A stretch of DNA of 64,000 bases. Origin: Athripsodes cinereus. Taxonomy: Eukaryota; Arthropoda; Insecta; Trichoptera; Leptoceridae. The position numbers and the translations under genes were made by a program. The notes beneath the pieces were generated by a model. The model had not been told where the DNA came from. It was given only the letters and a program-made list of their open reading frames with translations, and made no database searches. Positions within the stretch are counted from its first letter, which is position 1. Each line of letters opens with the position of its first letter. Positions 23,031-33,629 of the stretch are shown here, piece by piece. The DNA lies in NCBI GenBank assembly GCA_947579605.1, contig OX388305.1:21713542-21777541 (forward strand). The letters are read 5' to 3'.

Positions 23031-23065
23031 TAATAAGCTGTATATAGTGTATATACAGCTTATTA
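23031..23065. repeat. Perfect 16-bp palindrome, 3-nt loop
   Basis: TAATAAGCTGTATATA, loop GTG, then TATATACAGCTTATTA. It is followed by a short direct repeat TATAGACCCTA (twice within 23,065-23,092). Its position about 70 bp before the SINE1 copy is probably incidental. Confidence 0.8.
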
Positions 23066-23136
23066 TATAGACCCTATAGTATAGACCCTAAGCATTTCTG
23101 TACCTACTTTAGAATAACGACTGTTGTGTTATTTCC

Positions 23137-23389
23137 CGTGGAGCACCCGGTAAAGAATTGGTCTCCCACTCTTCTGCGTAAGTTTTCGAGTGTCCTGTAA
23201 AAGGCAGGTGTTCGAAAAAATTAAGACATTTTACATCTTAAATTCAGCGATGAGGTTTGCCACCCATCCTGAATGCCTTGATTTTATATTGGCACGAAGA
23301 GGACAGTTTGCATGTTTCTTACATGCAGCTGATCTGCTGGATACCCCACTTGTGGGATATGCCGTGATGGTATAGTAGTAATAGTAGTA
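23137..23389 (+). mobile_element. SINE1, complete copy with 9-bp TSD
   Basis: In plus orientation it runs from CCGTGGAGCACCCGGTAAAG through GGCAGGTGTTCG to TACCCCACTTGTGGGATATG, then GCCGTGATGGTATAG and a (TAG)n-like tail. GTTATTTCC is present at 23,128-23,136 and 23,390-23,398, a 9-bp TSD. Its translated plus strand differs from that of the 821-1075 copy at only 4 of 61 aligned codons, so both are young. Confidence 0.9.
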
Positions 23390-23399
23390 GTTATTTCCG

Positions 23400-24560
23400 C
23401 TTTTTTTGTAACTTTGGCATTTTTGTCAAAAATGCACTTAGTACTAATGGCTCTCAGGTACAGAACTAATACTGTATCTCGTATATAATTTAAAGATTTT
23501 ACACATAAAAACAAGGAATCAGATCTATGTATCAGGTGTATATTGATATAAATTTAAATAAGTAGGCAATACTTTCTCTAGAACTTTAACATGGAATTAA
23601 AACGGAAATCAATCAAGAGAATTCAAGAAGTCCACGGTTCTACTTAGCTTTCAATCTTGTCAATTATCATAAAATTCAAAGTCACAAAATATAACAGTTG
23701 AAATAGCATAAGCTGTCATCACGAGTAGTACATATGTAGGTATAACCAGGCAGAATAGGAATTTCAGCGAATATGAACTTTCATTAAATTACAATAATGA
23801 TCTTAAGTCCAGAAGAAGGTACTATGTAATCTATTGTGTCTAGAAATTAGAACTATATTATAATATCACCCTTCAATATAACCGTTATTGTCTTTGTTTT
23901 TGTTGAATAATTTAATTCATTTTAATTTACACAGACAGAAAGACGAGACAAAAGTAGTAAAATTATAAACAAACAACAAATGCTGTACACGTCGTGTTGT
24001 TGTAACTAAAGCTGATGTCTTCAAAACATTTTCATTGTTTTCATCAATCTACTGAGACAAATTAAATGTCACTGGCAGATTCAACGTAAACAATTTCGTC
24101 TATTTCATAGCTTTATTTAGTGTATACCCTCTACGTAAGTGAATTCTGAAAATTGTCACTTCAGAGAAGTCGTACATAAAACTACAGCTCTCGAAAATAT
24201 CTTCACAAATTATGTGTCTATTATCTAAGAAATTAAACAATGAGTAGGTACTAATATACTTGACATTTCTTGCTTTATGATTTGACAATCCATACTTTTT
24301 TAAATAACAAGATTCATTTTGAATTGAATGATAGTCAACCGTGGGTTTATGGTGTCTCAAATTTTGGTCAAAATCGAAACAAAAAAGATTTATTACATAT
24401 TCTTCCGTATAATATATCAAGAGCTTTTATCTATCTCTCTATGTATTAGTATGTGGAAAAGTCATTGAATTACATAGATAGGCATAAATATATTATCATT
24501 TTGAAAAGAATTTAAGAACTTGAAATCCCTTATGTATTTCATGATACAATAATATGGATT
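23400..24560. other. AT-rich spacer, no gene accepted
   Basis: A 106-codon minus frame (24,100-24,420) is the longest unassigned frame in the window, but its AT-driven composition and lack of motif make chance the simplest reading. Confidence 0.5.
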
Positions 24561-24565
24561 CTTAC

Positions 24566-24662
24566 CTTGTAGCTAAGATGAATGAACTTGAATTTGAACA
24601 TAGTTTAGTGATATCCAGTGAGTACATACCTGTAAAAAAACAGAAGCAATATAATTAGTAAG
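24566..24662 (-). promoter_or_regulatory. Putative recursive splice site / short exon A
   Basis: On the minus strand CTTACTAAT (branch-point-like, 24,654-24,662) is followed by TTTTTTTACAG|GTATGTAC, with the junction between 24,630 and 24,629. A complete acceptor therefore abuts a complete donor, the zero-length-exon layout of recursive splice sites in long insect introns. A second donor ACAAG|GTAAGAAT lies 64 nt further (24,566/24,565), so the stretch 24,629-24,566 could also be an ordinary 64-nt exon; one frame (starting at its third base) is open throughout. A near-identical site occurs at 44,449. Function is inferred from splice-site shape only. Confidence 0.4.
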
Positions 24663-25734
24663 CAAATTAATACAAAATGTTTAATATATGCTGTTAAATA
24701 AAAAAACTTAATTAATATTGCAGCTTTTCTTCTGAATTATTTATTCGTAAAATTTCCCTTTTTACAAACGCGATACAAGATATTTAAAAATTTTAAAAAT
24801 AATTTTATGGAGGGCAAAAAATATTTTAAAGATACTCTATGGTATTAGACCCTAGAATATTTTTCACTTCACTGTTGTTTTTTATTATTTAAAAACCTTT
24901 ATTCGACACAAATGAAAATATAAAATTAAATCCCTCGGGAGTTATTACAAAAGTTGACCAAAAAGGTGTCGCGTGGTTAAAAGAGAATTCACAATTTTAA
25001 TGTGGTAAGTACCTATCACCGTCAAATTTTTTAAGCATTTCCTGCGTCAAAAAGTCCTATAAATCTCAGTCAAAATTAATGGTATGCCAGAAATTTACAT
25101 TGAAAATAATGTATAATATCGTACTTTATATGTATATATAAGATTCTTCTGGGATTACATTCAAGCAACCAGTTTTCAGATGAAATTTGAAGAGAAGGAA
25201 GTGACGAGAGAAGATAACATGTATGTATGTAGGTATGTAGCAAAATTCGAAAGGAGTCATGTACGTATTTTAACATAAACATCGTTTTACATGTAGGTAT
25301 GAATTACAAGTACAGTGAACATGCTGGAATAATTAAGTATTTAAAGGTACTGAGTACGCAAAAAGGAATTTTTTTTTTTTTAAATTAGATAACAAGAAAA
25401 TTCTTAGTAAAAGATTAATATCGAATGAAGAATAATCACGTCTACATACCTATATCTAACTGATGAAGTGTTTCTAGGAGTATGCGTACCTTTAAAACAT
25501 AAATAGATCGAAGAGTATGTGATTTATATCTACTAAATTTCTTTGACGCTGGCTGTCAGATTCAATAATATTTATGTATAAATATTTATTTGTGTATTTT
25601 ATTATTGTTGCACATCATCAGTAGGATATGATGACATGCAGTGACGAAGTTATCACTATGCAAGTGATTTATTTCATATCTATGTAAGTGTACTTTAAAA
25701 TACATACAAAACTAGCAGATATTTCTACAACACT
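24663..25734. other. AT-rich spacer with one coding-like patch
   Basis: Plus-strand positions 24,886-24,993 give a 35-codon frame that includes NPSGVITKVDQKGVAWLKEN and ends before a TGTG|GTAAGT donor-like site. It has no acceptor or start. A GC-poor spacer makes up the rest. Confidence 0.35.
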
Positions 25735-25799
25735 ATCACAGCATATCCCATTGTAAGGCAGCCACCAAACTAGTTGCACGAAATAAATATGCAGATTCT
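25735..25799 (-). mobile_element. SINE1, tail part, split by RTE-A
   Basis: CTATCACAGCATATCCCATT, then GCAGCCACCAAACTAGTTGC and AAATATGCAGATTCT are the SINE1 tail and middle. The copy is cut at CAGATTCT by the RTE-A insertion and resumes at 26,303. Confidence 0.85.
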
Positions 25800-26302
25800 A
25801 TATACATATCTATCTATATATTCCCTCACGCCGTATCCCAAGTGGGGTAGGCAGAGAGAACGGAACGCCAATTAGATCTGTCCTTTCATACTTCTTTCGT
25901 CTCCTTCGTAGTCATTCAATTTCTCATGTACGCACGTCGATTTATCTTACTCAAAACACGGCCGTCCTTGAGAATTTGATCTACATGTTCAAGTCATGTA
26001 GTTCTCGGACGCCCGCGCTTTCTCACACCCCTCCTTTCAGCCAAGTATATCCCCTTTGTCATTCCTTCCTCATCCATTCGTTCCACATGACCAAACCATC
26101 TCAATTTATTTACACGCATTCTATCCACAACACTCCTTTTGCATCCACCCATTCTTCTAATATACTCATTCCTCACTCTTTCACACAACGTTTTACCAAC
26201 CATCCTCCTATACAGCGATCTCATCTCCACAGCATTTATTCCACTTTCGTCCTTCTTCAACCATGTCCACGTTTCGCTTGCATACATATATATGCTTGGA
26301 TA
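25800..26302 (-). mobile_element. RTE-A 3' fragment nested in SINE1, 8-bp TSD
   Basis: An (ATCT)n-type tail is followed by CCCTCACGCCGTATCCCAAG on the plus strand. The minus strand then encodes the RTE-A C-terminus (RGRPRTT, NKLRWFGHVERM, ASETWTWLKKDESGINAVEM) with an IYLAERRGV segment. Similarity stops near 26,290, so it is 5'-truncated. CAGATTCT is duplicated at 25,792-25,799 and 26,303-26,310. The coding relic is frameshifted relative to the 41.7 kb copy. Confidence 0.9.
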
Positions 26303-26482
26303 CAGATTCTTCTCCTCGAAATAATATAAAAATAAGATATTCAGGGAGGGTGGCATGCCTCATCATTGAATTGCAGATGTTAATTATCTCACACGTTAAG
26401 TTATTCGAATACCTTAAATTTAGAGTATACTCCAAAAGTTACAGAAAGAGTGGGAGCATATTCTTTATCCGGGGACTCCTTT
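26303..26482 (-). mobile_element. SINE1, head part, split by RTE-A
   Basis: AAAATAAGATATTCAGGGAG, then GGTGGCATGCCTCATCATTG and AAAGAGTGGGAGCATATTCT continue the SINE1 copy from 25,799, ending near GGACTCC (the head CTCCACGG equivalent). Confidence 0.85.
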
Positions 26483-28140
26483 AAGTTAAAAAAAATAAAT
26501 CAAAGTGCTAAAATCAAGTTTATTTTGAAAAATAACATCAAGCGAAAATAAAAAAGCCCGAAACTTTCGATTTTATTTTATGTTCATGGTAAAACTAAAA
26601 AATAAGGGATACTCCAATCCCACAAGACTACTGGAAAGTTTTTGAAATTATTATTTCATCCTTTCAATAACAAAGAGGGAAAAAAAAGTTTTTTTGCTAA
26701 ATTTTCTTACAATAGTTTCTCTCACACTATGTAGAGACAATCAATGGAGGAATATTATTACAATGCAATGAAAAAGAAAATAGTCATGTTTGAAGGAATT
26801 TATGTTGTAATAATTCGTTTACCTGATCGCATTTTTAAACAACTGTTTTGATTTTGGACGAAATTTTTTTCAACACTATTTATTACAAATGTATATATTT
26901 GCATACAGTGTTGAATACTCGTAAGAAAATTGTTATTTTATTTATCATACGGGATGTACTACTCATTCATATTTATCGTCTGTAGAGTTAATGATGTTTC
27001 ACAGATTATTTGCAAATCTATCATTAAAATTGTACTAAAATAATTGTGATAAATCCTATCCACAGATTTACAAATATTATAATAGAAGTATCGGTTATAT
27101 GTCTACTTCGTACACATTATAATATATTGCCATTATTATGTGTATCAAGTATCTGAGTAAATCCTAATCTAGCACGTTAACTGTCTGAAACATCGTATTT
27201 TCTGTAAAAACGTGTAAATATATTTGAACATCCAACCACAGCAGACACCAAACATGCCACTGAGCGCTGCCGGATGAATATTCATAAATGATTATGTATT
27301 ATAAGTTCTGAGAAAAGCGAAACAGATAGACCCTTCGCACACATTATGAGATTGGCACGAGATGTTTAATTTTCTCACAACGTACTAATAATCGCAGATT
27401 TAAAATATATATTTTTCTTTCATACTTTCACACACTGAAAGGAAAACTAGCAGTGAAAGAAGATCATCTTCTATTGTCCTATAATGCATTTGGGTTCTCG
27501 AAGCATTTGGAGGAATTCTAATGGATATTCTAGTAATATCAATTTAAATAACGCGGAACAAAACAAGAACATTCATCAGAAATATATAGGATATTTGTCA
27601 ACGATACGTTATTTGAAACATAAAATAATAATAAAAGCTCATCAATAATAATAATTCAAAATCCACCCTGAAGTCGAGATGTTTCTAATAAAGAACTTAC
27701 TAATTAAATACTTACAATAAAGTGGAGCATAAAGTTTATAGTACCTAAGTAATTCTGCTGAAATGAGAACGAAAAAGCAATAATGAAGAAGATATGTACA
27801 GTGGTATGTAAACTCAACATCTTTGAACACTCAATTAGAAGCGATACTAATTAATGAAGAAGAAAAAACTTTAACGATATAATAATAATATTTTTATTTT
27901 ATAAGGAGCGATATTAATAAGATACCGACTCCACCTACAACATGTTTTAATCAAAGATGAACATAACAAAAAGGTGTAGAGTTAATAACATTATTGAGAA
28001 TCGATATACATCTTGCATCAAGACTAATGCAGAGCAAAATTATAAAATTGAGCAATTCAGTCACAAAACGTACCTACTGTTTATAACTAAGTATTACTGA
28101 TACAGTGAAGAATGAGTGTATTAATTACTGGTATTAAGTA
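26483..28140. other. AT-rich spacer, no gene seen
   Basis: No assignable gene or repeat. A GC-richer spot at 27,255-27,285 (GCCACTGAGCGCTGCCGG) is isolated. Confidence 0.5.
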
Positions 28141-28142
28141 AT

Positions 28143-28336
28143 GCTCTTGTTTTTGAGTCACGAGATCCCGGGATCCATTCTCAGCTTGGGCAAAACAAAG
28201 AGTGACCTTTCTCAATTTTTCCATGGGTCTGGGTGTCACGTGTATACTGTATATGCGTCTGATATATCATCGTGTTACTCCCCATAATACAAGATTCATA
28301 TTTATAAGGGACTAGCTCAATCTGTGATAATTGTCA
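28143..28336 (+). mobile_element. SINE2 copy, head-truncated
   Basis: GCTCTTGTTTTTGAGTCACG, then AGATCCCGGGATCCATTCTC follow the SINE2 tRNA-like head from the anticodon region on (the B box is damaged). GGGTCTGGGTGTCACGTG, CCCATAATACAAGATTCAT and GGGACTAGCTCAATCTGTG give body and tail. Unlike the 19.4 kb copy it has a single tail, so the inverted duplication there is not part of the family consensus. Confidence 0.8.
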
Positions 28337-30750
28337 AAAAAATATATAGATACACATATTTCGCGAACATTTAGAGGAAATACTGAATTTTCTATTTCAA
28401 TTAAGAGGAAATACTGAATGAACGAATGAAAAGAATATTAAAATAAAACAAAAAAAATCGTATCTTTTAAATTCTGCTTATTGCATAAATAAATAAGCAG
28501 TGATTTTTATCAGTCATCATTACTTAAAGTATTTAGAAGAGTTAAAAACACAGTGTAGACTGACTTTATTATTTAAGTAAATTTATTTAGCTTGGTATAT
28601 TTTTTATGAGTGAGTACCTACTTATACTTTACATTTTAAGTTCAAATAGTTGTTATCAACTTGGTATTATGGGATACCCACTTGGATTAGAGTTAACCCT
28701 AAAACAACCAACCAAGGTTTAAGCTTGATACGTAGGTACATCTCGTATGTATGTAGGTGTGCATGTAATGCTATCCGAATTAAGTTCTCATAGTAGATGT
28801 TTACGGTATTCACATTTGGGTAATGGAAAATTATACACATGAACATACTAGCAAATACTATAATTATTAATTATATTTACGTATTTCTGAAATAACACGA
28901 GGCCGCAGTTATTTTAATTATACTAGTCTTAATCATATCTAAAAAGAGGTTTCAAAAGTTTTCCGCACATTAAGGATAGCATTAATTTCCAAAATGAAGT
29001 TTTGAGACAGAAAGACACGAGCTTTTCTAAAAAAAAAAACAAAAACAGAGTAACGACTCGTTTTCAAAAAGTCAATAATAAAGCTTATGATAATCCATAA
29101 AGAAAAATAGTCAGTTAGATCCGGTAGCATAATTGACTGATCTAGTAATCTGTTTTATTTATATATAATTTTAAGTAAATTTAATTTGATTAATAATAAA
29201 ACTAGAAGACACGTGCGTTTTTATATTTGTTTTAATCGAACAATGACTTGTAGTGCATCTGCTAAAGAAGGATTCTAAGAAAGAATAAAGCAATCAGCTG
29301 GATTCAGTATTTAGTCGTATAATAAATCGATTGAATATTTCATTGCAACAATTATACATAAATGCCAGAGTAAACTAAAAGTTTGCGGCACATAATTTGA
29401 AGGTACAGAAGTTCGAAGTTCGTTATTTGTATTGGAAGCTACTAAGAACTTATGAAAATAACATTTTGTTATCGAATATAAGGCAGGAAGTAAGGTTCCA
29501 AATCTGATAATTTAATATAAGAGATACAATTCATACATATGAATTTCCCGGTGTTAGATATACTCGTGTACATATAATATTTGTGCACAAGTGAGGTATT
29601 AGAAACTACAGACAGTCAATAGTTTATCTTTTTCTACTTGTCCAAAAAAAGGTTGATAAACTTATAAAGATATTTCGAATGAGACACGCATTTTGTTATA
29701 GAACAAAGGAGGATGAAATTCGTAATTTTCCTGCCATATTTTATGTGTGAAGAAAAAGGGAAACAAAAATTAACTTTTGTACGATTAGGAAATGATAATA
29801 ACGCGCAAATGGCAGTTGTAAACAAAACTTGAGCATTTAAAACTTTTATCAACTCTTTTTGACTCTCCACTCGGCTAGGAACCAGAAATATGTAGTTGGA
29901 ATATTAATGTGATGAAATATTATAAATAATATTTTCACCGAGTAACTTTGGATAGAGTCAAATATTAAAATTTACATGGTAACTTTTATTAAAGTTATAG
30001 TAAATCGTTAGACAATTATGTATCTTTCTCAAATCATCATTCTACGCAAAAGTTGTATAATGTAATGATAACGTCGAACTCTTTACATAGAATACAAAAC
30101 TTTTTATTTTACATTCGGTTATATCAAGAAATACCTAATTATTTACATTCTTACAAGTGCGCAAATCTCGCAGTCATAAAATGTTCAGATATCTTAAAAA
30201 TTCACAAATATTGTTGAAAGCATGATATAGATTGATAAAAAGTTATCTGAGATCGCACTGGATAAAATCTGTAATGGTCTCAGTAGAATATGATATCCTT
30301 TGAACAGTTGTAATTTGTTAAAATGGACTATGTAATGTTATTATTAAATTATAGAGGAAGAATGAAATGTTAATAGAAAATCTCCGTGTTAATGACTCGA
30401 GCTATTGCTTGAAGTGAAAGAGTTTCATGAAAAATCTGTGTAAATTAATTTTGATACTAAGCAAAAGTTACCAAGTCACATGAAAGAACAGTATTGTAAC
30501 ATTTTATGTATGTATTCATTATCAATAGATTTATATTATGTAGACACTAAAAATAGTTTTTAAGCTGGTCTTATATTATAATACAAGTGTTTTTGATACT
30601 TTTCCACTTCCGTTCTCTAATATAGGTACATAAATAAAACCTTCCTTCTTACAGCTTGTAACATTACATAACCTCTTCTTTGTTTTTACGTGACCTTACA
30701 AAATATAATGTTTACCTATGTATACACTCATAGGTAACATATATAATATT
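28337..30750. other. 2.4 kb AT-rich spacer
   Basis: No gene or element recognised. GAGGAAATACTGAA occurs twice close together (28,372 and 28,407). Confidence 0.5.
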
Positions 30751-30763
30751 ATAGTCCTAGTAC

Positions 30764-30800
30764 TATATAAGTATAGACTTTACAGCAACACAGTTTACAA
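30764..30800 (+). promoter_or_regulatory. Candidate TATA box plus initiator
   Basis: TATATAAG at 30,764-30,771 is followed by ACACAGTTT, whose A at 30,792 lies 28 nt downstream of the first T. This spacing fits an arthropod TATA/Inr core promoter. TATA-like strings are common by chance in this AT-rich DNA. The support is the spacing together with the well-placed ATG at 30,933. Confidence 0.3.
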
Positions 30801-30932
30801 CACACAATATTCGCTAAGTGGTAGCGGGGCTATTTAGTACGTAATTTAGTGGGAGTACTACGACAAGTTTATTAGTGACAGTTGTAATGTGAGAGAGAGA
30901 AAATTGAAAACACCCGCCAAATTGCGGTAAAC

Positions 30933-31028
30933 ATGGCAAAACAAAGTTGTGCACTTTTTACACTGATAATATTTCTGTCAGATACCAACGAAGAAAATGT
31001 TCAGTCACGTGATGGCATTATTAACTGA
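30933..31028 (+). CDS. Candidate short secreted peptide or first exon
   Basis: About 140 nt after the putative start site, AAACATGG (good insect start context) opens a 31-codon frame beginning MAKQSCALFTLIIFLSDTNE and ending at TGA 31,026-31,028. The first 16 residues look like a signal peptide: a lysine, then a hydrophobic CALFTLIIFL core, then a small residue. The product would be a very short secreted peptide. Alternatively the frame is the 5' part of a first exon that is spliced out early; CAC|GTGATG at 31,009-31,010 is a poor donor candidate. The leader itself contains GCG|GTAAAC just before the ATG, so the first exon may instead be non-coding. No family is recognised. Confidence 0.28.
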   Translation: MAKQSCALFTLIIFLSDTNEENVQSRDGIIN

Positions 31029-31590
31029 AAAGGACAATAACTCATAAACCAAATGATAACCTAGATGTAACCTAGATTTAGCCGTAAAATAACTTTTTTT
31101 ATAGAGACATTTAACAAACAATGATAACGATTATAATAAAAAAATGTAGTAAGAATAATGGCAAAGAGTTACTTAGCTTTTGAATAGTATCCTGACGGTG
31201 TTACAGACATAATATTTCTAATGAAGTATTTTCTGTTTTGTTGATTTCGTACCGAAAGAGTCTGACGTGAAATAAGTTTATAATTGGATAATAATTCTGC
31301 ATGCTTATTTCTAATTTCTTTACATAAATATGTCAATAAAATATTGGCAAACAATCTGTACAGTAATACAATCAAACAAAATATACGAGTGTTTGTTGTA
31401 TAGCTTTTGTTTCTAAAAATCTATTTGGTATGGTATGTATGTATGTTCAAAATTGTAATCTATGTCGCTGACTAGTTGGATTGACATCCTACTAAATGTG
31501 AAAAGAATACTTTCGTACATGCCACTTTGCGAACAGCAATCTCGTTGTAAATCAGTTGTATGGATGTTAGGATATTAATTTTAATAGATA
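31029..31590. other. AT-rich spacer, no gene seen
   Basis: No recognisable content. Confidence 0.5.
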
Positions 31591-31871
31591 TTATACTATA
31601 CTATACTATACTATACTATACCCTCACGCCGTGTCCCAAGCGGGGTAGGCAGAGAGAACGGAACGCCAAACAGATCTATCTTTACACACTTCCTTCGCTT
31701 CCTCTACATTCATACAGTTTCTCATACACGCACGTCGGTTCCTCTTACTCAACACCCGGCCACACCCTTTCTTTCAGACAAGTATATCCTCTTTGTCACT
31801 CTTACCTCGTTCATTCGTTCAACATGCCCAAACTACCGTAGTTTATTCACGCGCATTCTGTCCACAACACT
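31591..31871 (-). mobile_element. RTE-A 3' fragment with (CTATA)n tail
   Basis: A (CTATA)6 run (31,591-31,620) leads directly into CCCTCACGCCGTGTCCCAAG on the plus strand, then the CCTTCGCTTCCTCTACATTC and GCACGTCGGTTCCTCTTACT blocks. An internal deletion joins CACCCGGCCA to CACCCTTTCTTTCAG, losing the GRPRTTWLDHVDQIL-coding part. The fragment ends near TGTCCACAACAC. It shows the TATAG-type tail shared with SINE1. Confidence 0.9.
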
Positions 31872-31911
31872 ATAGAAATTACATACAAATATAAATATTA
31901 AATTAATCTAA

Positions 31912-32037
31912 GGGTGGAGGTGGGTCTCTCTTCAATAATCTATGTTATGTCAGACGAAAAAAATAAATAAAAATTATAATCCAGGCAATATAATCACTTC
32001 GTATAAAGGGCATTGAAGAAAGACCCACCTCACACCC
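31912..32037. mobile_element. Small inverted-repeat element
   Basis: GGGTGGAGGTGGGTCTCTCT and its approximate reverse complement AGAAAGACCCACCTCACACC bound a 126-bp unit. Arms are about 25 bp (31,912-31,936 and 32,012-32,037) with three or four mismatches. It has no coding capacity. It resembles a MITE, but no clear TSD was found, so the superfamily is unknown. Confidence 0.6.
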
Positions 32038-32039
32038 GG

Positions 32040-33480
32040 ATATCTCAGTAGTCGTAAACTGTTACTTATCCGCACATTCAAACCATAATTGCACTCATTG
32101 AGAAGACCTGAAGGGCCAGCCGCCCAAAACCACTGTCGTGGAAATCTTTTGAAATACTTTTCTCTTCAATGTCCTCTATGGAAGTGATTAAATTTATTAA
32201 GACTACATAAACAAAATTAAAGGAATATAATAGAATATGACAAGAATAGTACAATTAGTTAAAACGTGACTGTCGAAAAATGTAAATATAAATTGCAAAA
32301 AATAATACCATCCTAGAAGAAACTGGCAAGTACATGATGTGTTAATCACATGATTGGTTTTAGTGGCCAGAAATCATGAAAGCAGCAATTGACAGGAGTC
32401 TTTAGAAGACACAATACACCTCTAATTCAATTAGCATAATGGAAATAAAACGTATATTGTATCAAAAGAGGATTGTACCAATAAAATTTTTTAAATATAT
32501 ATCGCCCTCAAAATTCCTGGCAGTACGGACTCTTGCATGATGTACCGTTCCTATAAAAATATGGTAAAAGATGACGAGATGTTTTGTATAAAATTGCTCA
32601 AAATGAGGGATGGTTGTTTTGTACTTTATGTTGTCTGTTCTCAGGAGCAGCTGAAGGACCAACGACAATAATTATTAAATTTGAATTTTTTATTAAATAA
32701 AGATATTGACTTTTCAATAGTACATAAGTATTTTTGTGAAAAATATTCATTGAAACATATTTTACTTAGCTCACCCTTGTGAATAAAAATTTGTGATTGA
32801 AAAGATAGAGTATAAAAAGAAAAAAGTTTCATTCGAATCAGGTGAACAAAGATAAAGGATATTGTAAAACTTTAGTTACAAAACATGTCAAGTTTCAATA
32901 TGCTGAGAGTAAATTCCATAGAATATGTACAAACCATTACTATGTGTGTGTATGAAACGTAAAATATGCTCAGGTAAGTTACGAGTATTTGAGAAACTGT
33001 TTGTAGTTTAAGTATCGGTACTAGATTCTAGTGCTTAAACCAGGGGTAAACATGCAAAGATTTGCGAGATTATTTTATTATTTTTTTAGTTTCTCAACAT
33101 GTACCTACAGCATGAACAAGAAACAGATTATTTTATCTCATTGTGAAATATTAAATGGCAGATTAAGGGTAATTTTTTTAAACGGAATAAATCTGTACAA
33201 GTAAGTATATAGTTTATGAAATATATTAATATCTCTTCAAAGCACGAATATCGATATCATTATGAATATTATCCAATCAGTTCATTTTTATTGTTACTCT
33301 TGTTATTAATTTGTTAAAACACTAGACATGCAATAAAAAAAGTAAAAAAAATAATTGAAAGCTTTTAATTTTAAATGACATTGAACTGAATGTTAACGTT
33401 TCTTTCGGAGAATTTCCTATATATTCGATACGATGTTTCGTTCCGCAATTGAACATATTTATCAGATAAATATTATGTAC
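32040..33480. other. AT-rich spacer
   Basis: No gene accepted. GAAGGGCCAGCCGCCC near 32,110 is a GC-rich spot of unknown origin. CTCAG|GTAAGT at 32,970 is a perfect donor sequence preceded by a 37-codon open stretch that closes before the site, so it is not supported as an exon. Confidence 0.4.
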
Positions 33481-33482
33481 AC

Positions 33483-33520
33483 TGGATACTTTAGTTGTGG
33501 GATATACTATGATGATAGAC
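33483..33520 (+). repeat. SINE1 tail remnant
   Basis: GGATACTTTAGTTGTGGGAT, then ATACTATGATGATAG follow the last ~38 bp of SINE1 in plus orientation. Nothing upstream matches. Confidence 0.45.
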
Positions 33521-33544
33521 ATAGATATGGATATGTGTATAAAT

Positions 33545-33629
33545 AATTGAATCGATTGTTTCGAAAACAACCAAACATTCATACAAGTTCTATGACACTT
33601 TGGTTGTTTTCGAAACAATCGATTCAATT
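33545..33629. repeat. Perfect 31-bp inverted repeat, 23-nt loop
   Basis: The arm starting AATTGAATCGATTGTTTCGA (33,545-33,575) is exactly complementary to 33,599-33,629. The intervening 23 nt are unpaired. An RNA across it would form a 31-bp perfect duplex, about the size of a miRNA precursor stem but without the mismatches usual in miRNAs. It could equally be a tiny MITE. No TSD was seen. Confidence 0.9.

Noticed and set aside
24100..24420. 106-codon open frame on the minus strand near putative splice site A
   Set aside because: In 64 kb of ~70% AT sequence one or two chance frames of this length are expected. Composition is AT-driven and there is no motif or splice context.
32844..32980. 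Exon ending at the perfect donor CAG|GTAAGT (32,973/32,974)
   Set aside because: The 37-codon open stretch closes with TGA before the donor and the acceptor is poor.
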